From positions 69,296,890 through 69,360,889 of the forward strand of contig ML679961.1 of assembly GCA_007922225.1 (NCBI GenBank): a DNA stretch of 64,000 nucleotides, read 5' to 3'. The notes under the pieces were generated by a model that worked only from the letters and a program-made list of their open reading frames with translations, had not been told where the DNA came from and ran no database searches. This DNA is from Emydura subglobosa (lineage: Eukaryota; Chordata; Testudines; Chelidae). A program made the translations under genes and the position numbers. Below, piece by piece: positions 37,701-51,584 of this stretch (positions are counted from its first letter, which is position 1; every line of letters starts with the position of its first letter).

Positions 37701-38807
37701 GGAAATTGGTGCCCTGGTTGCCTGCCCCTAGAACCAGCCCGAACTAGAGGGCCCAAACCCATTTTTTTCTCACCCTTTCCCCACTTTGTAGGACAACCTT
37801 AAAGGGAGACAGTCTGGTTTGATGAAAGCAAAGAAATTTCTTCAGGTAGAACTTGAATTTACAGAGGCCCAACAGAGAAAGTAATTTTAGTATATTGAGG
37901 CATTTAATATACTTTCCTTTACATTGCTCATTCAGATGTTTCATGAACAAATTGAGAAGAGATTAACAAAAATACTTTTTTCATGTTGAAAGCACATTAT
38001 AGACTTGGAGCTAATTATTTAATGTTTTAAGGTCACTTACCATGAGATTGCTTGCATTATATACTATAGTCACCAGTGGCCTGAACTCTGAACCTGTTTG
38101 TGTTTATTAAATAAAATATACACCTTTAGTGGGAGTAATTTTTTGACCTATCTACATAAGAAAAAGCAGAAATTGTGCAGCTAACCCACATCTATGGATC
38201 ACTGGGAATCTACCCCTTAATGCTTTTGGATCTGGTACGGCAGTGCATGGCACTGCCATTGACCTCCCTGGGAGTCTCATGTGGAGAGATTTCAAGATTT
38301 GGTCAGTTGTGATTTTTTTTTTCTTGCCTTTAATGCACAAAAAGTTTGTTTAGTGGTGTTTTACTATTTAATGCAAAGATGAATTAAAAAATCCCCCAGC
38401 TATGTATTAGTTGAAAAATGCCTCCTGTAATCCTGTCCATTGCATTTGAAGCAGAAAATACATTTAAAACACAGATTTATTCCTTTAACCAGTATTCCAT
38501 CAAATGGTTTTCATTGTGCTTTGTTTCTATGGAAATGGTGTACAGCTAATATTATTTACAAGATGGAAGTAAAATAAGGTGCCTAATGGGACCCCCTACT
38601 GCTATGACAAAGAGACTTAGGAAAAATCCAGGCTCTTGGGATTTTGTACAAGGTTGATGGAAGTCTTCTGTAATGGAAAATCTTTTTGGTTGTAAAAGAC
38701 CAGCATTAACAATAAACAAAGTTTATTTTCACTATAGGTCCCTATGTCGGATAACATTTTAAAATTCATTTTCTTGTTTTGAATTTAATTTTCTACATAT
38801 TGCTTCC
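34706..38807. other. AT-rich non-coding DNA, no gene seen
   Basis: Includes a T-run/A-run pair at about 35436-35498, a poly-C run at about 37524-37539 and another short C-run at 37454-37462. Open frames around 37469-37802 span these homopolymers on both strands and look spurious. Confidence 0.5.
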
Positions 38808-39992
38808 CAGAGTGGAGTGATTTAAATAATTGATTTTAATCATGATTTAAATCAGTAAGCCGGAAACCTTGATTAAAATAAATTATTTCAATCTTGTTTG
38901 GGTTTGTACTTTTTAGTTATTTTCCTAAGGAAAAGTTGACTCTTATTGTCTGGTAACCATTAAAACATGTTGATTTGCAACTAGGTTTAGATTTTACACT
39001 ACATTTGGTTCTTCTTTTTGCTAACTAGGACAATATTCTGTGTCTGTACACATTTATTTAAGCCGTTATGTAGCTTAACCTATTTATTCAGATTAATAAA
39101 TTAGAAAATGGTGAATGACACATTTTTTATTTACTGAGTGATTTTTTTATTTGTGATTTGTGTCAGCTGCAATTGGATGGAAATTGGAATTCAATGAGAA
39201 GTGTGCAAAAACAGCATTTTATTTATTAACTGAATAAAATTACCTTAAATATGCTGGATACATAAGAAGAAAAAGTTTATCAGAACATGTTTTGCATTTA
39301 AAACTAACAGATATATTAAACAAAGGAAATATCAGTAGTTAGTGAATTGTGTTTCTGGTCACCATGCTCTTCAAGATTTAGAACTGGTAGAGCTCATCCT
39401 CTAGTTTTTATCCATAGATTAGAAAAAGAAAACAAGTTTTAGTGCTTTTTCAACCCCTACTTGGTTTCTTTACTTTTGAATGAATTAGTCACTGAACTGA
39501 TCTAGTTGAATAAACTGGAATGAAGAAAATATTCTCTCTGCACCTGCAGTAGGACCAGCTGCCATCAAAAGCTGGCTTAGCATTCAACAAACTCTGGTTC
39601 TTCTTTGAGTGATGGTCCCTATTAGATTCCTCTGAGGGGTTATATGCATGAGTCATGCATAAACCCCTTAGTTGAATATAGATAGGGACCACACATCTCG
39701 AAGAACCTCCAGTTATAGGTAAGTAACCTCCTCTTCCAGGTGCGTAGTCAGTGACTTCTGCCAGTTCAGTGGTTTGATTTTAAAACTTGGGAACAAACAG
39801 GTACAACTTAATTTTTGTTTTATTTAAATGGTTTTAATAGATTAGCTTTAACATATGTTGTCATCACTTCAAACTTAATTTTAATTAGGCTTATGTTTAA
39901 AAGCAAAAATGTATTTAATTTAATTAACATCTGATTTAAAATCAGATTTTATTTTCTCTTTAAAGAAATCATTGATTTTTTTTGCCACTCTC
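38808..39992. mobile_element. Turtle-type DNA transposon copy (gatttaaatca family), interrupted
   Basis: Begins cagagtggagtgatttaaat with tttaatcatgatttaaatca and ends tgatttaaaatcagatttta through tttgccactctc; cagagtgg / ccactctc form short inverted ends about 1.18 kb apart. Mid-sequence phrases match an abundant turtle repeat known to me. A DIRS-like terminal-repeat piece is inserted at about 39594-39740. Confidence 0.6.
39594..39740 (+). mobile_element. DIRS-like terminal repeat fragment, nested
   Basis: Runs from tctggttcttctttgagtga through cacacatctcgaagaacctc to ttataggtaagtaacctcct. This sequence group recurs at 31620-31965. It interrupts the surrounding gatttaaatca-type element. Confidence 0.6.
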
Positions 39993-42900
39993 TTAATTCT
40001 ACAGTATGTCTTAATTGCTCTGCACCAAAATGTTAGTTGGAGTTTAAGAAACATTGTAATCTATTCATAGTTAGTGTCTGCTAAAATTAGGGCCTCAAAA
40101 GTGTTCTCTATTAATCTTTTTCCCTTGCTTATAATTTTCTGAAATACTTATGTATTGTAGTTTGCCCAAAGCTGATTTTTGTTCTGGAAAAATGAGTCAA
40201 AATCTCTTCAGTTATGAATACACAATAAATATACTTTCTCCTGAGTGGGTACCACCACCTTCTTCTGCTGCTGGGCTTTCTGCTTTTGTCCCAGGTTTTG
40301 GAATTAGAGATTCATTTTGTAAATTCACTTGTTTGCCACCTCCCCCTGATGGTGCATTGAGATACTGCAGTCTCAGCTTCTGCCACTGCACTGGGAGGTC
40401 ACAGCTCTTCAAGTATCCTTCTGTTTTAGAGGCAGGATACTGTCTGCTTTTCTTTTTTTTTTTTTTCTTTCAGTCTACCTACAGTTCTGGCAGGGAGATG
40501 GTCTTTAACAAAGCGTATAGGGAAGGCTGGGGTTTTCACCCAGCCACAGCACTTCCTAGCAGTAGTTGTAGCCCGCCTAGCCCTAAAATCAAAGGGGTCT
40601 ACTCGCTCCTGACCTCAGCACCTGCTTTCTCTCCCATACTCACCAGCAGCTGTATTAGTAAGACTACTTGGAGCACTTTGAGTTTTTTTTCAGAGACAGA
40701 ACCTTGCTTTTTTGGGCTTTCCTGCCAACAACCCAGTGAGATGTATCCAGGAGGAAGGAATTTGGTCAGTGTAATGAGGAAAAAACCCCCTGACGTGTGG
40801 GACCCTTCACCAGACTGTTGTAGTTGCAAGCTTTTTCTGCCCTGAGCGGTGAGAGTGTAATGTGGGGCAGCACCAGTGCCCATTCCCTGTTTTGTTATTG
40901 TTTGTAATCATTTTAGGGGTTGTTTGGATTTTTTCCATCCTCCTACTCAGGGAAAGCTCTGAATTCCATCTTGCCTTGTACTCTCAAAAGAAACTCAGAT
41001 CCTGCTATTTTCCACCTTGTGTGGCACTAAAAGTTCAAAGTGCTATGTTTAACTGCCTAGAGGCCCATGTGTGTTCCCCTTCCCCCGACCCATTAGTGGA
41101 GGAGAGAGAACTGTCCTGTAGTACAGTGATTTAGGATACCTTTTCCTGCAGTGCAAAGTAGATTAGCTGATAGATCTTATTAATTTATCCTTAAGGATAG
41201 TACACCAAGCAACTCAGCCCCTCCAAGACACCCTTAAGAAAGTAGTCTTTCCTATACCAAAGTTACTGGAAAATGAAGTGGACTCAGAATGTATTCCAGA
41301 AAGGATAACATCTGTCAGCTAGGCTGCCAAAAGCTCTACCAAATTCAAGTAGCTAAGGCTACCAGATTTGGTCTGGCTTTTCTCCGGGATGGATCCTGAA
41401 AAATTTCTAGTTTCTCAGATCTCTGAGAAACTTGCTGCAACATGTTTTTTGAGACCTGAACATAGACACCGTCTCCAGGAGGGATCTTATTTAGGCACCC
41501 TAGGTGACTCTTTTTGGAGGATCCATAAGGAAAGCATTTAAGGATTCTTTGGACCTGAAAAAGATCATACTTGACCAGCCCACTCCTAGAGTTTACAGGG
41601 GAACTTAATATTCTTTCACTACAGCTTTCAACAGTTCTAAAAGTCCTATTCCTTTGCTCCTCTTACTCCACCAGCACCAGAAACCATTTTCCAGACATCA
41701 GCCAGATTGCCTCTCACCTGGCCTCTCCTGCAGACAGTGAATCTTTGTCAGTTCCAGAAACCTGTCCATACTGAAGAAAAAGTTCCTTAGTCTTCCTTCC
41801 AGACCAGTACCACATCACACACATTGACTCAAAATAATTCAGGAGGACTCCTTGTAGTATGTCAAGTTCTACCCTCCTCAATCCTTTCTGTCATCTCCAC
41901 CATCTCCACCTCCATCAAATTCTTGTTAGCATGGCAAAACACATCTCCTTAGAGGACATGATTTCTGTGCTAGCCAGTTTTCAGGTTTCTATTAAAGATT
42001 CTTCATGGTAGAAAAGAGAACAAGAAATCCCCCCCCCCCCCATCCTAGATTTGTGTAGTGTGCGCGCCATGGGAAATGGCTACCTCTTCACTCCCTACAG
42101 AATTTTCTCTTTCATTGGCGTTAAGTGGGAGTTAACTTCTGCTGATCCTTCTTTCGTTAGTGTAGCTCTCTCTTTTTTGGGGTGGAAATCCCAACAACAT
42201 TTAAGAGCAAGCCTCCGAGTGATCTGCCAGTGATCTGATTAATAGCCGACATGAACCTGTCAGATAGGGGGCACAGATAGGCTCCCTCATTATTCATGGC
42301 AAATGGTTTATTCTGGAAATCTCAACATATCATCCAGTTTTTGGAATTGCAGGCAGTAAAGAGCATGATATTTAGCCTGTTTCCAAAAAATCCTTGAGAA
42401 TTTAAAACAATAGGGGAAAAGCAACAACAAAAAACAGTTATGTATCTGTCGTAATAAGGAAGGAACAAAAAGCAAAATGCTGAAGAATGAAACGAGAGAA
42501 CTCCTGCTGTTCCTCAGAGCAACAGGATCAATCCATGAAAACCACATTCATGCAGGGTACCGGTAACAGCCAGGACAGCTGGATGCAAGAGAATCGAAGT
42601 AAATCCACAGATTTTTCAACCAGGTAATGGAGGAATGGTCTTTCCCTCTTTAACCTATCAGACAATGAAGCTTTGCTCCCAAAGTGTGGACACTTTTCTT
42701 TGACAAGCAGTGCTGCCTTATGTCAGTTCTCCCTTCCAATTGCCAAGATGGTGGCCACATAAGAGCTTATGTAAACTTATCTCAAAAAAATGGGTGCCTG
42801 TTGCTCTGCCAGTATCCACTCTGGACTGATTAATGGAAAAGCTGAACCTGAAAAGTCTTCTCTTAGCATGGAGAGAACTTATTTTTTATCATAAGATGGG

Positions 42901-44219
42901 AGCTGGATGGAGAGAAATTAAATGCTTTCTGCTTTCAATTTGGTTACTTGATTCTGTGTAGGAAAAAATTTTCTTCCTGTATATTGCTCTTTTGTTTTCC
43001 AATTTTATTCTCTAGCTCTTCAGCTATGGCAATATGCTTGAGCTTCAAACATGGGTGCAGTACTTAAAGTGTGCCAGCAGGGGGAGCTGACAAGAAAACA
43101 TACAAAAAACAAACCCTCCCAAACTGCCCCAAAACAACACAAGCGGAATATATACCTCTACAGTGTGAGATGAAGGCAGAAACCCATCAGTACTGGATTG
43201 ATAGGGCAGGAGGAATACAGTTAGAAAAGAAAACTACAGGTAAACAAACTAATTTTCTTTTCCCACTCAGAGAAAAAAGGAAGACTTCAAGGTAATTCAA
43301 ATGGTTATTTAAACTTTGAAACATGGTACTTAGTGGTCAGTGGAGCCGGTCAAAAACAGGAAACTGAATTTTTCCTTGGGGGGAAAAAAAGATAATGTTG
43401 AAATTCAAAAAATTTCAATCAGCTCTAGTTGTAAGAATTTCTTGAAATAAGGAAATCTGGGTTCAATTAGGAGTATAGCTTTTCCAAGTCTGAAAAAACT
43501 GGCTGTATAATAAGCTAAGTTAAATTGAAAACACATCTGAGCATGGTCAGAAGACAATTGTTTTTTTAGACACAAAAGTTCTTCCCCTTTTTGTGGTGAT
43601 AGTGCTCGTTCTCTATGACCAAATAGGCTAGGGATTGCAGTTCTGAAGCTGCTGAAGGAGCAGTTTGTATGAGAGGTGGTTAATGCCTCATTAAAGTGCA
43701 TACAGCAAACTCCTTCCCCAAAACCCAGGGACAGAAGAAAGTCATAATTGACAATAATAGAAAATCTTGTGACTTTATGGTCTTTCAGCAATTTTTGCTT
43801 ATTCTTCAACATTCCTCAAATTCTAAATTTAAGTTTATCACTTTCCTTGACAGTCCTGTATTTGGCACCATGTAAACAGATATGCTACTGCCCTGTTATT
43901 CTGGTTTTGCACCCAAACAGCAAAAGTGTGAACTCTCTCTTCCTCCGCCTACTGTTAGCAAAGTGTGAATTTCAGATCTTAATTAGGGCTATTTATATGC
44001 TAATATTAATAAGCATGAGACATTAAAATTAAATGCAAGGACTACATTAAAACAACAAAGTTGCTCAGTTAATAATTCAGAATCTTACATCAATATGAAT
44101 TTAGCCATGTTGCACAGCTTAGGTATTTTGTGGTATAGCTGTAAAAAGAAGCAGTTGGCTGAGTGAAGTCTAACCCTCAATTCAATGACATTTTTCTGTC
44201 TGTAATGCAATAACTTGAA
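39993..44219. other. Non-coding DNA, no gene supported
   Basis: A 231-codon frame at 40150-40845 is Ser/Pro-rich, is crossed by a poly-T run (about 40450-40463) encoding a Phe string, and matches nothing known to me. I do not call it. A C-run occurs at 42030-42041. The stretch 41160-41830 may be a decayed retroelement, unproven. Confidence 0.5.
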
Positions 44220-46629
44220 TGTCACATCTAATCAATTCCAAAATTTCAGGGAATGTTATAGACATCAACGAACAGAATCCTATTGATCGTTGGTTAAAAT
44301 CAAAAATCAGAAAGAGGGACTTGGGGGACATAGAGAGCCCCTTATATCTGGTTAGCAAAATCGTTCGTTTCAGTTGTGTATGTCATTTGTCTGTAGATCA
44401 AAGAACCAGTTGATAACAGCAGTTAACATCTTCCAGCATAACAGTAACCCCATTTCAACTCTGCCCTTTCTCCCAGGATAATTTTAAAACCATTGACAGC
44501 CTTGAATGACTTATCTCTTAGACACAAAGAAAAGAAATAGGGGCACACAAAGCCACTAAATGTTGGGTAAGAGGAATGAGGGACACGTGGAGTCCCTGAT
44601 GGTGTGGTGGGATGGGGGAATAGTGGACAATGGTATGGGGGCAGGGAGATGTAGGAGGGATGGGGCACAAGCCATTGTCATGTGGCAGAGGGAGAATGGG
44701 GGGACACAGAGCTCCAGGTATAAGTGGAGAGGTTGCAGTGAGTTCCTGAAATAAAGAGGGGAATAGGGAGGTGATGGCACACAGAGAGCTTATGGGGGGG
44801 AATGGAGGAATTCAAGTTGTTGTGTGCAGTGAAGTTGGCCTGCATAGAAGCAATAAAGTGTTCAACCCTCTGGTATAGTTTTAATGAGGAAAAGAAAGAG
44901 AATAAAAAGTAAACAGAATGTTTACTTAAAATTTTTTTAGACTGCCATCAGCTCTTTATTTAAAGTGGTAACTGTTACGTGTTTTTGGTTCTTGTGGATC
45001 ATTGTTCAGACCCAATTGTTTTAATGTGCCAGAAGTGTACTGTTTCATCTCTAGATGTGGGGAAGAAAGTGGAAATATCTAAATATTTGTTTATTTTAAA
45101 GATGGCTTAAGTTGCTAATCATTGATGAATTAAATGAATGCTGTTAACTTTTGCCTTTGAAATGTAAATTATCTTTAGCTCAGTCATATTTTCTGATTTT
45201 GAGAAGTATGCTAGGCCTGTTCTGAGAGGTTTTGGTAGATCTGAAGCAAAGGTGAAAGAAATTATCCTCTAGTTTTAAAATGTATTTACACTGTTTTCTA
45301 TAAGTCAAAAGGAGACTGCCAGTTTTTCTCTGCTACTGAGTGCAATATTGCTGTTGAGATGTAAGGCAAGACTCAACACTGTAAGGTGTGGTAATTTTTA
45401 TATACTTAATTTTGGTCATCCACAGATGCCCGAGATTTTAAATTGTTTGTCTGGAAGTACTCCTTAATTACTCTTGGCTGCCGTACAGTAGGAGTTTCTC
45501 TTTCTCTATATATGTATTTTAAAAACAATAATGTAGAATAATTGTAGCTGTACTATGGGAAGGTTTTTTCCTTTGCACTATGATTCAGCTTTAGGGTTTT
45601 AGCACTTGGCCAATTTGTGTAATGTTACTGCTTTTGTGAAGAGTTCTGATCTAGAATTTTTTTTTTGCATGTCTTGCCATTGTTTGTTTCTAAAATTTTG
45701 AAGATAAATTTTAGTGTTATGTTTAGCGTGGATGAACAGAAGTATTTTTGGGATAAATAACCTTTGGTGTTTTAACAGTGGCCTCCTTTAGAAGCTTAGG
45801 GCCAAATTCCGCATTCCAATGCATGTGTGGTGCTCCTGCTGCAGTCAAAGTTGTGTGTAAACAGGCAAGGATAGAATTGGACTCATAGTCTGAAATCTGT
45901 GTGCTTTGGAAACTCTGTTGGGCTGAGTGTTTTTGTACTGATGTGTACGTGTAACTCACCGAGTAATGTTAATGGGAATCACTTGCCAGCATCAGTGGGG
46001 AAAATAGAAAGAAGTTCTATACATACATCTGACTGAGGCTTACTCTTATTTCATTGCACTAGGATTTACAGATAGATCTCCGTTAATGTTAGTAAGAGTC
46101 ATTTGCACAAATCCCCACACAAAAATAAGAGCAGACCCCTTACCCTGTCATGAGGATAACTGGTTTGATCTTTGTTGTTGCTGATGAGTTTTTTAGCACT
46201 GGTGCTTCTGACTGAGTTATTGAAACGTGAACCCTGTAATCCTGGGATAGTGAATGATTTACAAATTACAATCTAATTTTTTTGTTAAATCTTGTCAAAA
46301 TCTTACATGCCTGGGGCAAGTTTTTTTTTTTTTTTTAAATTGGCAAACCATGTTAAAAATCCATACTTAATCATTTTCATGGCATGTAGTTATTATCATT
46401 ATTTTTGGTACTGCCCACTATGTGTTACGTGCTTTCCGTTTAAGAAACATGCTCTGAGTAGCTGATAATGTGAAGTCAGAAAGGAGGTCAAAAGAAGCCC
46501 CATCTAACATTTTCCCCTTTTACATGTAGGGGCTTCCCTACATAAATTTATAGGTCACTGCTAGCTTTCTCTACAAACAACAAGGTTCACTATAAGTGCA
46601 GCAGAAGTGTGTCTTGAAGACGTTTTTAA
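44220..46629. other. Non-coding DNA, no gene seen
   Basis: A purine-rich, G-rich stretch at about 44560-44820 (ggtgtggtgggatgggggaa) leaves C-rich open frames on the minus strand. The rest is AT-rich with no recognised element. Confidence 0.5.
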
Positions 46630-47120
46630 ATATGAACAAGGTAGGGGACTTAGAGATGATCTCAAGGAGGTTGTAACATGCATGGGGTCAGCATAAAAGA
46701 AGGCATAGAGGAGATTGAGTGAAAATCTGACTAATGGCAGACGAGATTGAGAGCATGAGGTGGGGAACACAAAGTTTGACAATGGATAATAGGTAGGGAG
46801 AGGCAGAGTTATGTAGAGTTTTTAAGGTGGTGACAAGAAGCCTAAACTTGGTGTAATATCATATGGGAAGTCAATAGAAGGATTCAGTAATGTGATCAAA
46901 GATAACTTTAGCGATGGCATTTTATACGAACTGAAGGGGAGTACTGTATGTGTGTGCATGTGTGTTTGTTTGGGAGGCCAGAGAGGAAATGTTGCAGTTA
47001 TCAAAACAGGATATAATGAGGGGATAAATGAGGGAGATGGTTATGGTGAAGAGGAATGGACAGATCTCGGAGATGTTGCAGGGGAAGAACCAATAGGATT
47101 ATTGGTGGCATAGTTTTAGC
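46630..47120. repeat. Interspersed repeat fragment, family unassigned
   Basis: The order gatgatctcaaggaggttgt, gaagtcaatagaaggattca, gaggccagagaggaaatgtt and gcagttatcaaaacagga fits a vertebrate interspersed repeat that I have seen but cannot classify. A short TG-rich run lies at about 46945-46970. Confidence 0.4.
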
Positions 47121-48514
47121 ACAGTTTTCCTGATTAATATGGACAAAAAGGTTTTTTTTTTTTTTTTTTTTTCCCCCTGATATCCATGCTACAGGGCCTG
47201 TCTAATTTTTACTGAGTATATAACTGAGTCCACATACAACATGGTTCACAGATATTTCCTAACATGTTTCAGCTTTGCTCATGAACAGAACTGTAATTGG
47301 TTTTTAACACTGTTACTCTGCTATATAGATGGGATGGCTTTACAGTGGCTATGTAACTGGGTCAGTCAGTCCTACCTGTCAAGTCTGTGCACAAAGACTT
47401 CAAAAGTGCATTGCACCATGGGAGAAACAGTCACAATCCTCTAACTTTTGCATGAACAGCAAAGGCAATATGGGATATCTGCCCAGAATTTTCCCAAATG
47501 CATTGACTTAAAAACAGTTGTGTTGTGAGGTGTGTGGATAGGCCTACACTGTTAAAGCACTACTGTGCTGGGAAAAAGGTTGCTGTATTCACTGAATTGT
47601 GTTATCGTGTGCCTGACTCAGTAAGAGCTAGGACATGATTATGCTTCATGTGGGTCTACTTATAGTGTGAAGAGAGCACTAAATCATCATGTATAGGCAA
47701 AGCCTCTGTCAACACTAGTTTCAAATCCTGTTTAGAAATACCCTGTTTCTAGAGACTGAAAAATATCTGTGATTGGAAGTACTGGGCTAACCATGACTTT
47801 TCCTTTGTATCCCATCCTTCTTTCTAATCGTAGTTTTTTGGTTACAATAAAGTACATTTACATTTTATAACTTAAAGCTTATAATAAGTATCTGATTTTC
47901 ATAACAGAAAACTTTGTTATATAATATATTTAGTATGAAGATTAAAAGTGCTATCTAAAAAGTGCTGTACAAATATTAAATATTTAGGCCCCAGTCCTGC
48001 AAACACTTGTCTGTGTTTAACTTTAAGCAAGTGTGTTGTTTTACTGAAGTCCGTGGAGGCTACTCATGCTTATAATTAATCACAGATAGAAGTGTTTTAG
48101 GATTGGGGCCTTAATTTTTACAACACGCCTGTGAGAGATAAGCAAGTATTCTCATTTTAGAAACTCTGATAGAGAAGTTAAAGTTGACCAGAAAAGGTGG
48201 GCGTATATATGCCTTTTTTGTTTTTATATATAAAGAAAGCCTAAAAAGAGTATGAGTGATGTCTTTTTATTCAGGAAAATAAAATTTTGGGGATTATTCT
48301 TGCTTGTTTGTACATTAGAAATATGTTGTTTCCCCTGTTTTTCCTGGAATATTCTAGGAAATTGTAGGATTATGGTTTTTCAGAAACTGAAAAGTAAAAC
48401 CTGATGGAAAATGAGGGAAATGATTTTTATTAGAACTATTAAAAGCTTTGGTTTTTATTAACAATTGTTTAACTCAAACGAAAGAAATTCTTTGACTTAA
48501 AAACTTCTGTTTAG
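47121..48514. other. AT-rich non-coding DNA
   Basis: Includes a poly-T run at about 47152-47172 and the old palindromic reptile repeat piece at 47985-48110 (cccagtcctgcaaacacttg ... aggattggggcct). Confidence 0.5.
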
Positions 48515-48790
48515 CAGTATTGCCAACCTTAGGTGCTCCACAGTCGAGTCAGGCCTCAAAAACCATGATATTGGCCTAAAAATTTTAAGATTTTTTTTTT
48601 TTTAATTGGAGGTTTATTTTGCCTTTTGGTTTTTGATCTTAGAGGGAGCACTTGAAAACATGACCCAAACATTTCTCTGCAAATGTGAAGCATTTTTTTA
48701 AATGAAAGTGGAGATTCTGACGAACACATGGCTCCAGAAGCCAAGGCTTTCAGAAAAACAGCAAATATTGTGAGACTTGACCTTGTTTGT
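48515..48790. repeat. Interspersed repeat copy related to 8646-8925
   Basis: Starts gtattgccaacc and has phrases similar to the copy at 8646-8925 (gatattggcctaaaa, gtgagacttgacc). The right end is degraded. Confidence 0.45.
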
Positions 48791-49394
48791 TTAGGGATGA
48801 GAGAGCTTGCAGTTTATATCTCTGGATCCTTGAAGGGAAATTTTCAGCAACATGGAAAAGACAGGACTTGATAGTTCTGAAATAAAACATTAGCAAGTAG
48901 ACATTTTCTCCCACTCACTTTAAAAACAATCAAACAAAGTAAAACTCTCAACTTTTCATGCCTTTGTTACAGGAGGAACAGTAGCAACCCATATATTTAG
49001 GTTGCCTGATATTTTTGAGTATATACATTTTTTTTGTTTTGTTTAAAGCACACTGGATTCCTGCTGCAAACCATGGAGGCTTTACATTTGGCAGGGAGAT
49101 AGTCCTGGAATCATAGAAGTACCTTGGACCTACGGAAATCTAGTTAGATAGGGCAAGCGATGAGTTGTTTAAAATTGCCTTTACAGCTGCATGTCATAGA
49201 ATTAATTAAATGTCCCTAGGAAATGACTTGCTATAAACAACTATGTAAAAAAGAATGTTAAGACTGCAATCAAGTACCCAAAAATTAGGAAATGCCAGAA
49301 TTAAGTTTGCCTATAAAAATCTTAAATCTGTTTTCTTTTGCATATATATTATAATAGTCCTTAATTACATTGTTATATGAATTAGAATTAGGAG
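48791..49394. other. Non-coding DNA, no gene seen
   Basis: Nothing recognised. Confidence 0.5.
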
Positions 49395-49590
49395 TCAGTA
49401 TGTCCCAAATCCTAATCTTGGCTCTGCTACTAACTCAGTGTGTGGCCTTGAGCAAGTTACATTGCCTAATTTTTCCTATTCTGTGAAGTAGGGCAGTAAC
49501 ACCTATCTACTACACGGGAGTATTATGAGGATTATTTAGGCAATATCTTTACATAAAGTACTATAAAAATACTAAGTAATTAAAAAAATT
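49395..49590 (+). repeat. MIR-like SINE
   Basis: Shows the MIR-type order on the plus strand: ggctctgctactaactcagt, gtggccttgagcaagttaca, then ctgtgaagtagggcagtaac, gtattatgaggattatttag and aagtactataaaaatactaa. It is the most complete SINE in the window. Confidence 0.7.
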
Positions 49591-50968
49591 AAATTCTAGT
49601 GTCTTAAATTGAGAGCCCAATTACTGAGACACTCAACATTATTGGAGACTTTGCAAATTTTGGCTTTAATCTCTTTGTGCCTCATTTTGAGGTAAACTTC
49701 CTACTACTTCACAGGGTTGCAGAGAAAAAAAAATCAATGTTTTTTAAGATCAGAATTTTCTATGATGCTCATCACCATAGTATCTGTGAGAAAACCAGTA
49801 ATTCTTTATTCACTTCAGGGCTTGGTTAGTGTACAGTAAGTAAGGCCTGGGGCTGCACGAATGATCACGGTAAAAAGAAATATTGAACAGATGCCTCATT
49901 CCCTAGGCGACAGCCATCCTCTGTACTGAACTAGGCAGAGTTCCTGTGGGAAAAATAGTATGTGATCATGTAATTAAATACTGCATCATAATGTATATAT
50001 GCACACAAGGACAAAATTAAGGTTGCATAGGCAGTCTTAATTCTGGCATTTCATAACTCTTGAGTTCTTGACTTTTCAAATCCTAACATTCTTTTAACAC
50101 TTCTTTAATGTAATACATTTAATGAAGAAGTGAAGAGGGCACAAGCCTGTTTTTCACCTCTTTAGGTCATCTTTTAGTGACTTGCTCAAGGCACACACAA
50201 GTCACTTTACGGAGCCTGAATTAGAACTCTGGAATTTGTGTTTTGCCGTCCTTTGAGTTCATAGATGCTCTCAGGCTGGGGATTACAACTCTTTGCCTCC
50301 TTTCCTCTTTCCCTCCCTCTAGCCCAAATGGCTACAGAGAAGTGTGTGGGTTGTAACCATCCTGCCCTTCCCATATTACTATACTGGAAGGGGGTGGGGT
50401 TCTCACTTGATGGAATTGGGGCCCCAATATGGAGGAGGAGCATTACAGCACTGGGACATCCTCTGTCTCTAAAAATGGGTGATTCCTTCTTTAAAACAGA
50501 GAAAAATATGTGTTTTTTTGTACTTCCTACAAATGAATATTAAGACTTGCTCACTCTAAGGTTGTAGTTAGAGGTCTTGTGAAAGCTTCTTTGCTTAGCT
50601 TTCTACAGCCACAGCCTTTTATATCACTCAGACATAGTCACAACTTTAGTATGTTGTTGATGAAAGGAGACCTATTGTGTTTGTGGTGTTAAATGATCTC
50701 ATGTGTGTGCGCTTTAGAGCCAATGAAGGGGCTGCTGATGAAGGAAAAAAATGCAACCAAATGTGGGGTTTAAATGAGAGAGAAATAGTTATAATTTGTG
50801 AATTAAGGCTTATCTTGAAATAGCTGTCAGTGATGTGGATATTTCAAATCTTGTACTGCTTACATCCAAATTACTGTTGTATAGGTTGCTCAGTGGACCC
50901 TTACACAGAAATCAACCCCCCAAAAAAACTTCACTTCACCAACATTTAGAAATTGTTATAACTTTCCT

Positions 50969-50999
<31 letters not shown>

Positions 51000-51584
51000 G
51001 AATTAATCCAAGTGCCATACTAAGGAAAAGATTAGTTCTAAACGCACAATCCAAAAACTCTGACACTAAGAGGATATGCATATTCACTACGCAACAGTAG
51101 GCATTAAATTTCCTGCACAGATTCCTCCCCAGTTCTGTAAATAGATTAGCCAAGTGCAGTCTGTCTCCTGCATTTGCATTGAGTCCCATTGACTTTGGTG
51201 GGAGTGCACATGATCACATGAGTCTTCGCTAATGCATCTAGTTGTAGGATAGAGGCCCAGAGCCTAAGCTCTACAGTGGGATACTATTGATCATGTTGTA
51301 AGATCAGGGACTAAGATGGTTTCTAGTAAAGTAAAAAGACTGTTTTGGATTTTTAGTCTGTGACAAAGTTAGTTGAGCCTAAATACAAATGAGAATGCAC
51401 TTGTAACCATCCTAGTAAATATCTTAGAGCAGAGCTATTTTAATTGAAGTATGTATGGGGTCAGGCCCTAATCATGCTTGGACCCAAGCTTTGCTATAAT
51501 TTATTGTCTCATAGACGTTTAAGAAACAATGATGGTCAGTGGTACAAGGGGCCTATCATCAATCAAACGTTATCCCTGTCCACC
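49591..51584. other. AT-rich host DNA flanking the viral element
   Basis: No gene or element recognised. Contains a poly-A run at 50979-50999. Composition changes abruptly to GC-rich at about 51585. Confidence 0.5.

Noticed and set aside
37469..37802. Overlapping frames on both strands at the poly-C run
   Set aside because: Each crosses homopolymers and none resembles a protein family.
40150..40845. 231-codon open frame on the plus strand
   Set aside because: Low-complexity Ser/Pro composition, a Phe string from poly-T, no known domain and no splice or poly(A) context.
44520..44860. G-rich stretch considered as a minisatellite or gene
   Set aside because: No regular period could be found and the C-rich minus-strand frames are compositional.
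51560..51576. tatcatcaatcaaacg resembles the CATCATCAAT end of adenovirus genomes
   Set aside because: A ten-base match with no inverted partner in the window and no 55-kDa primer context; treated as chance.
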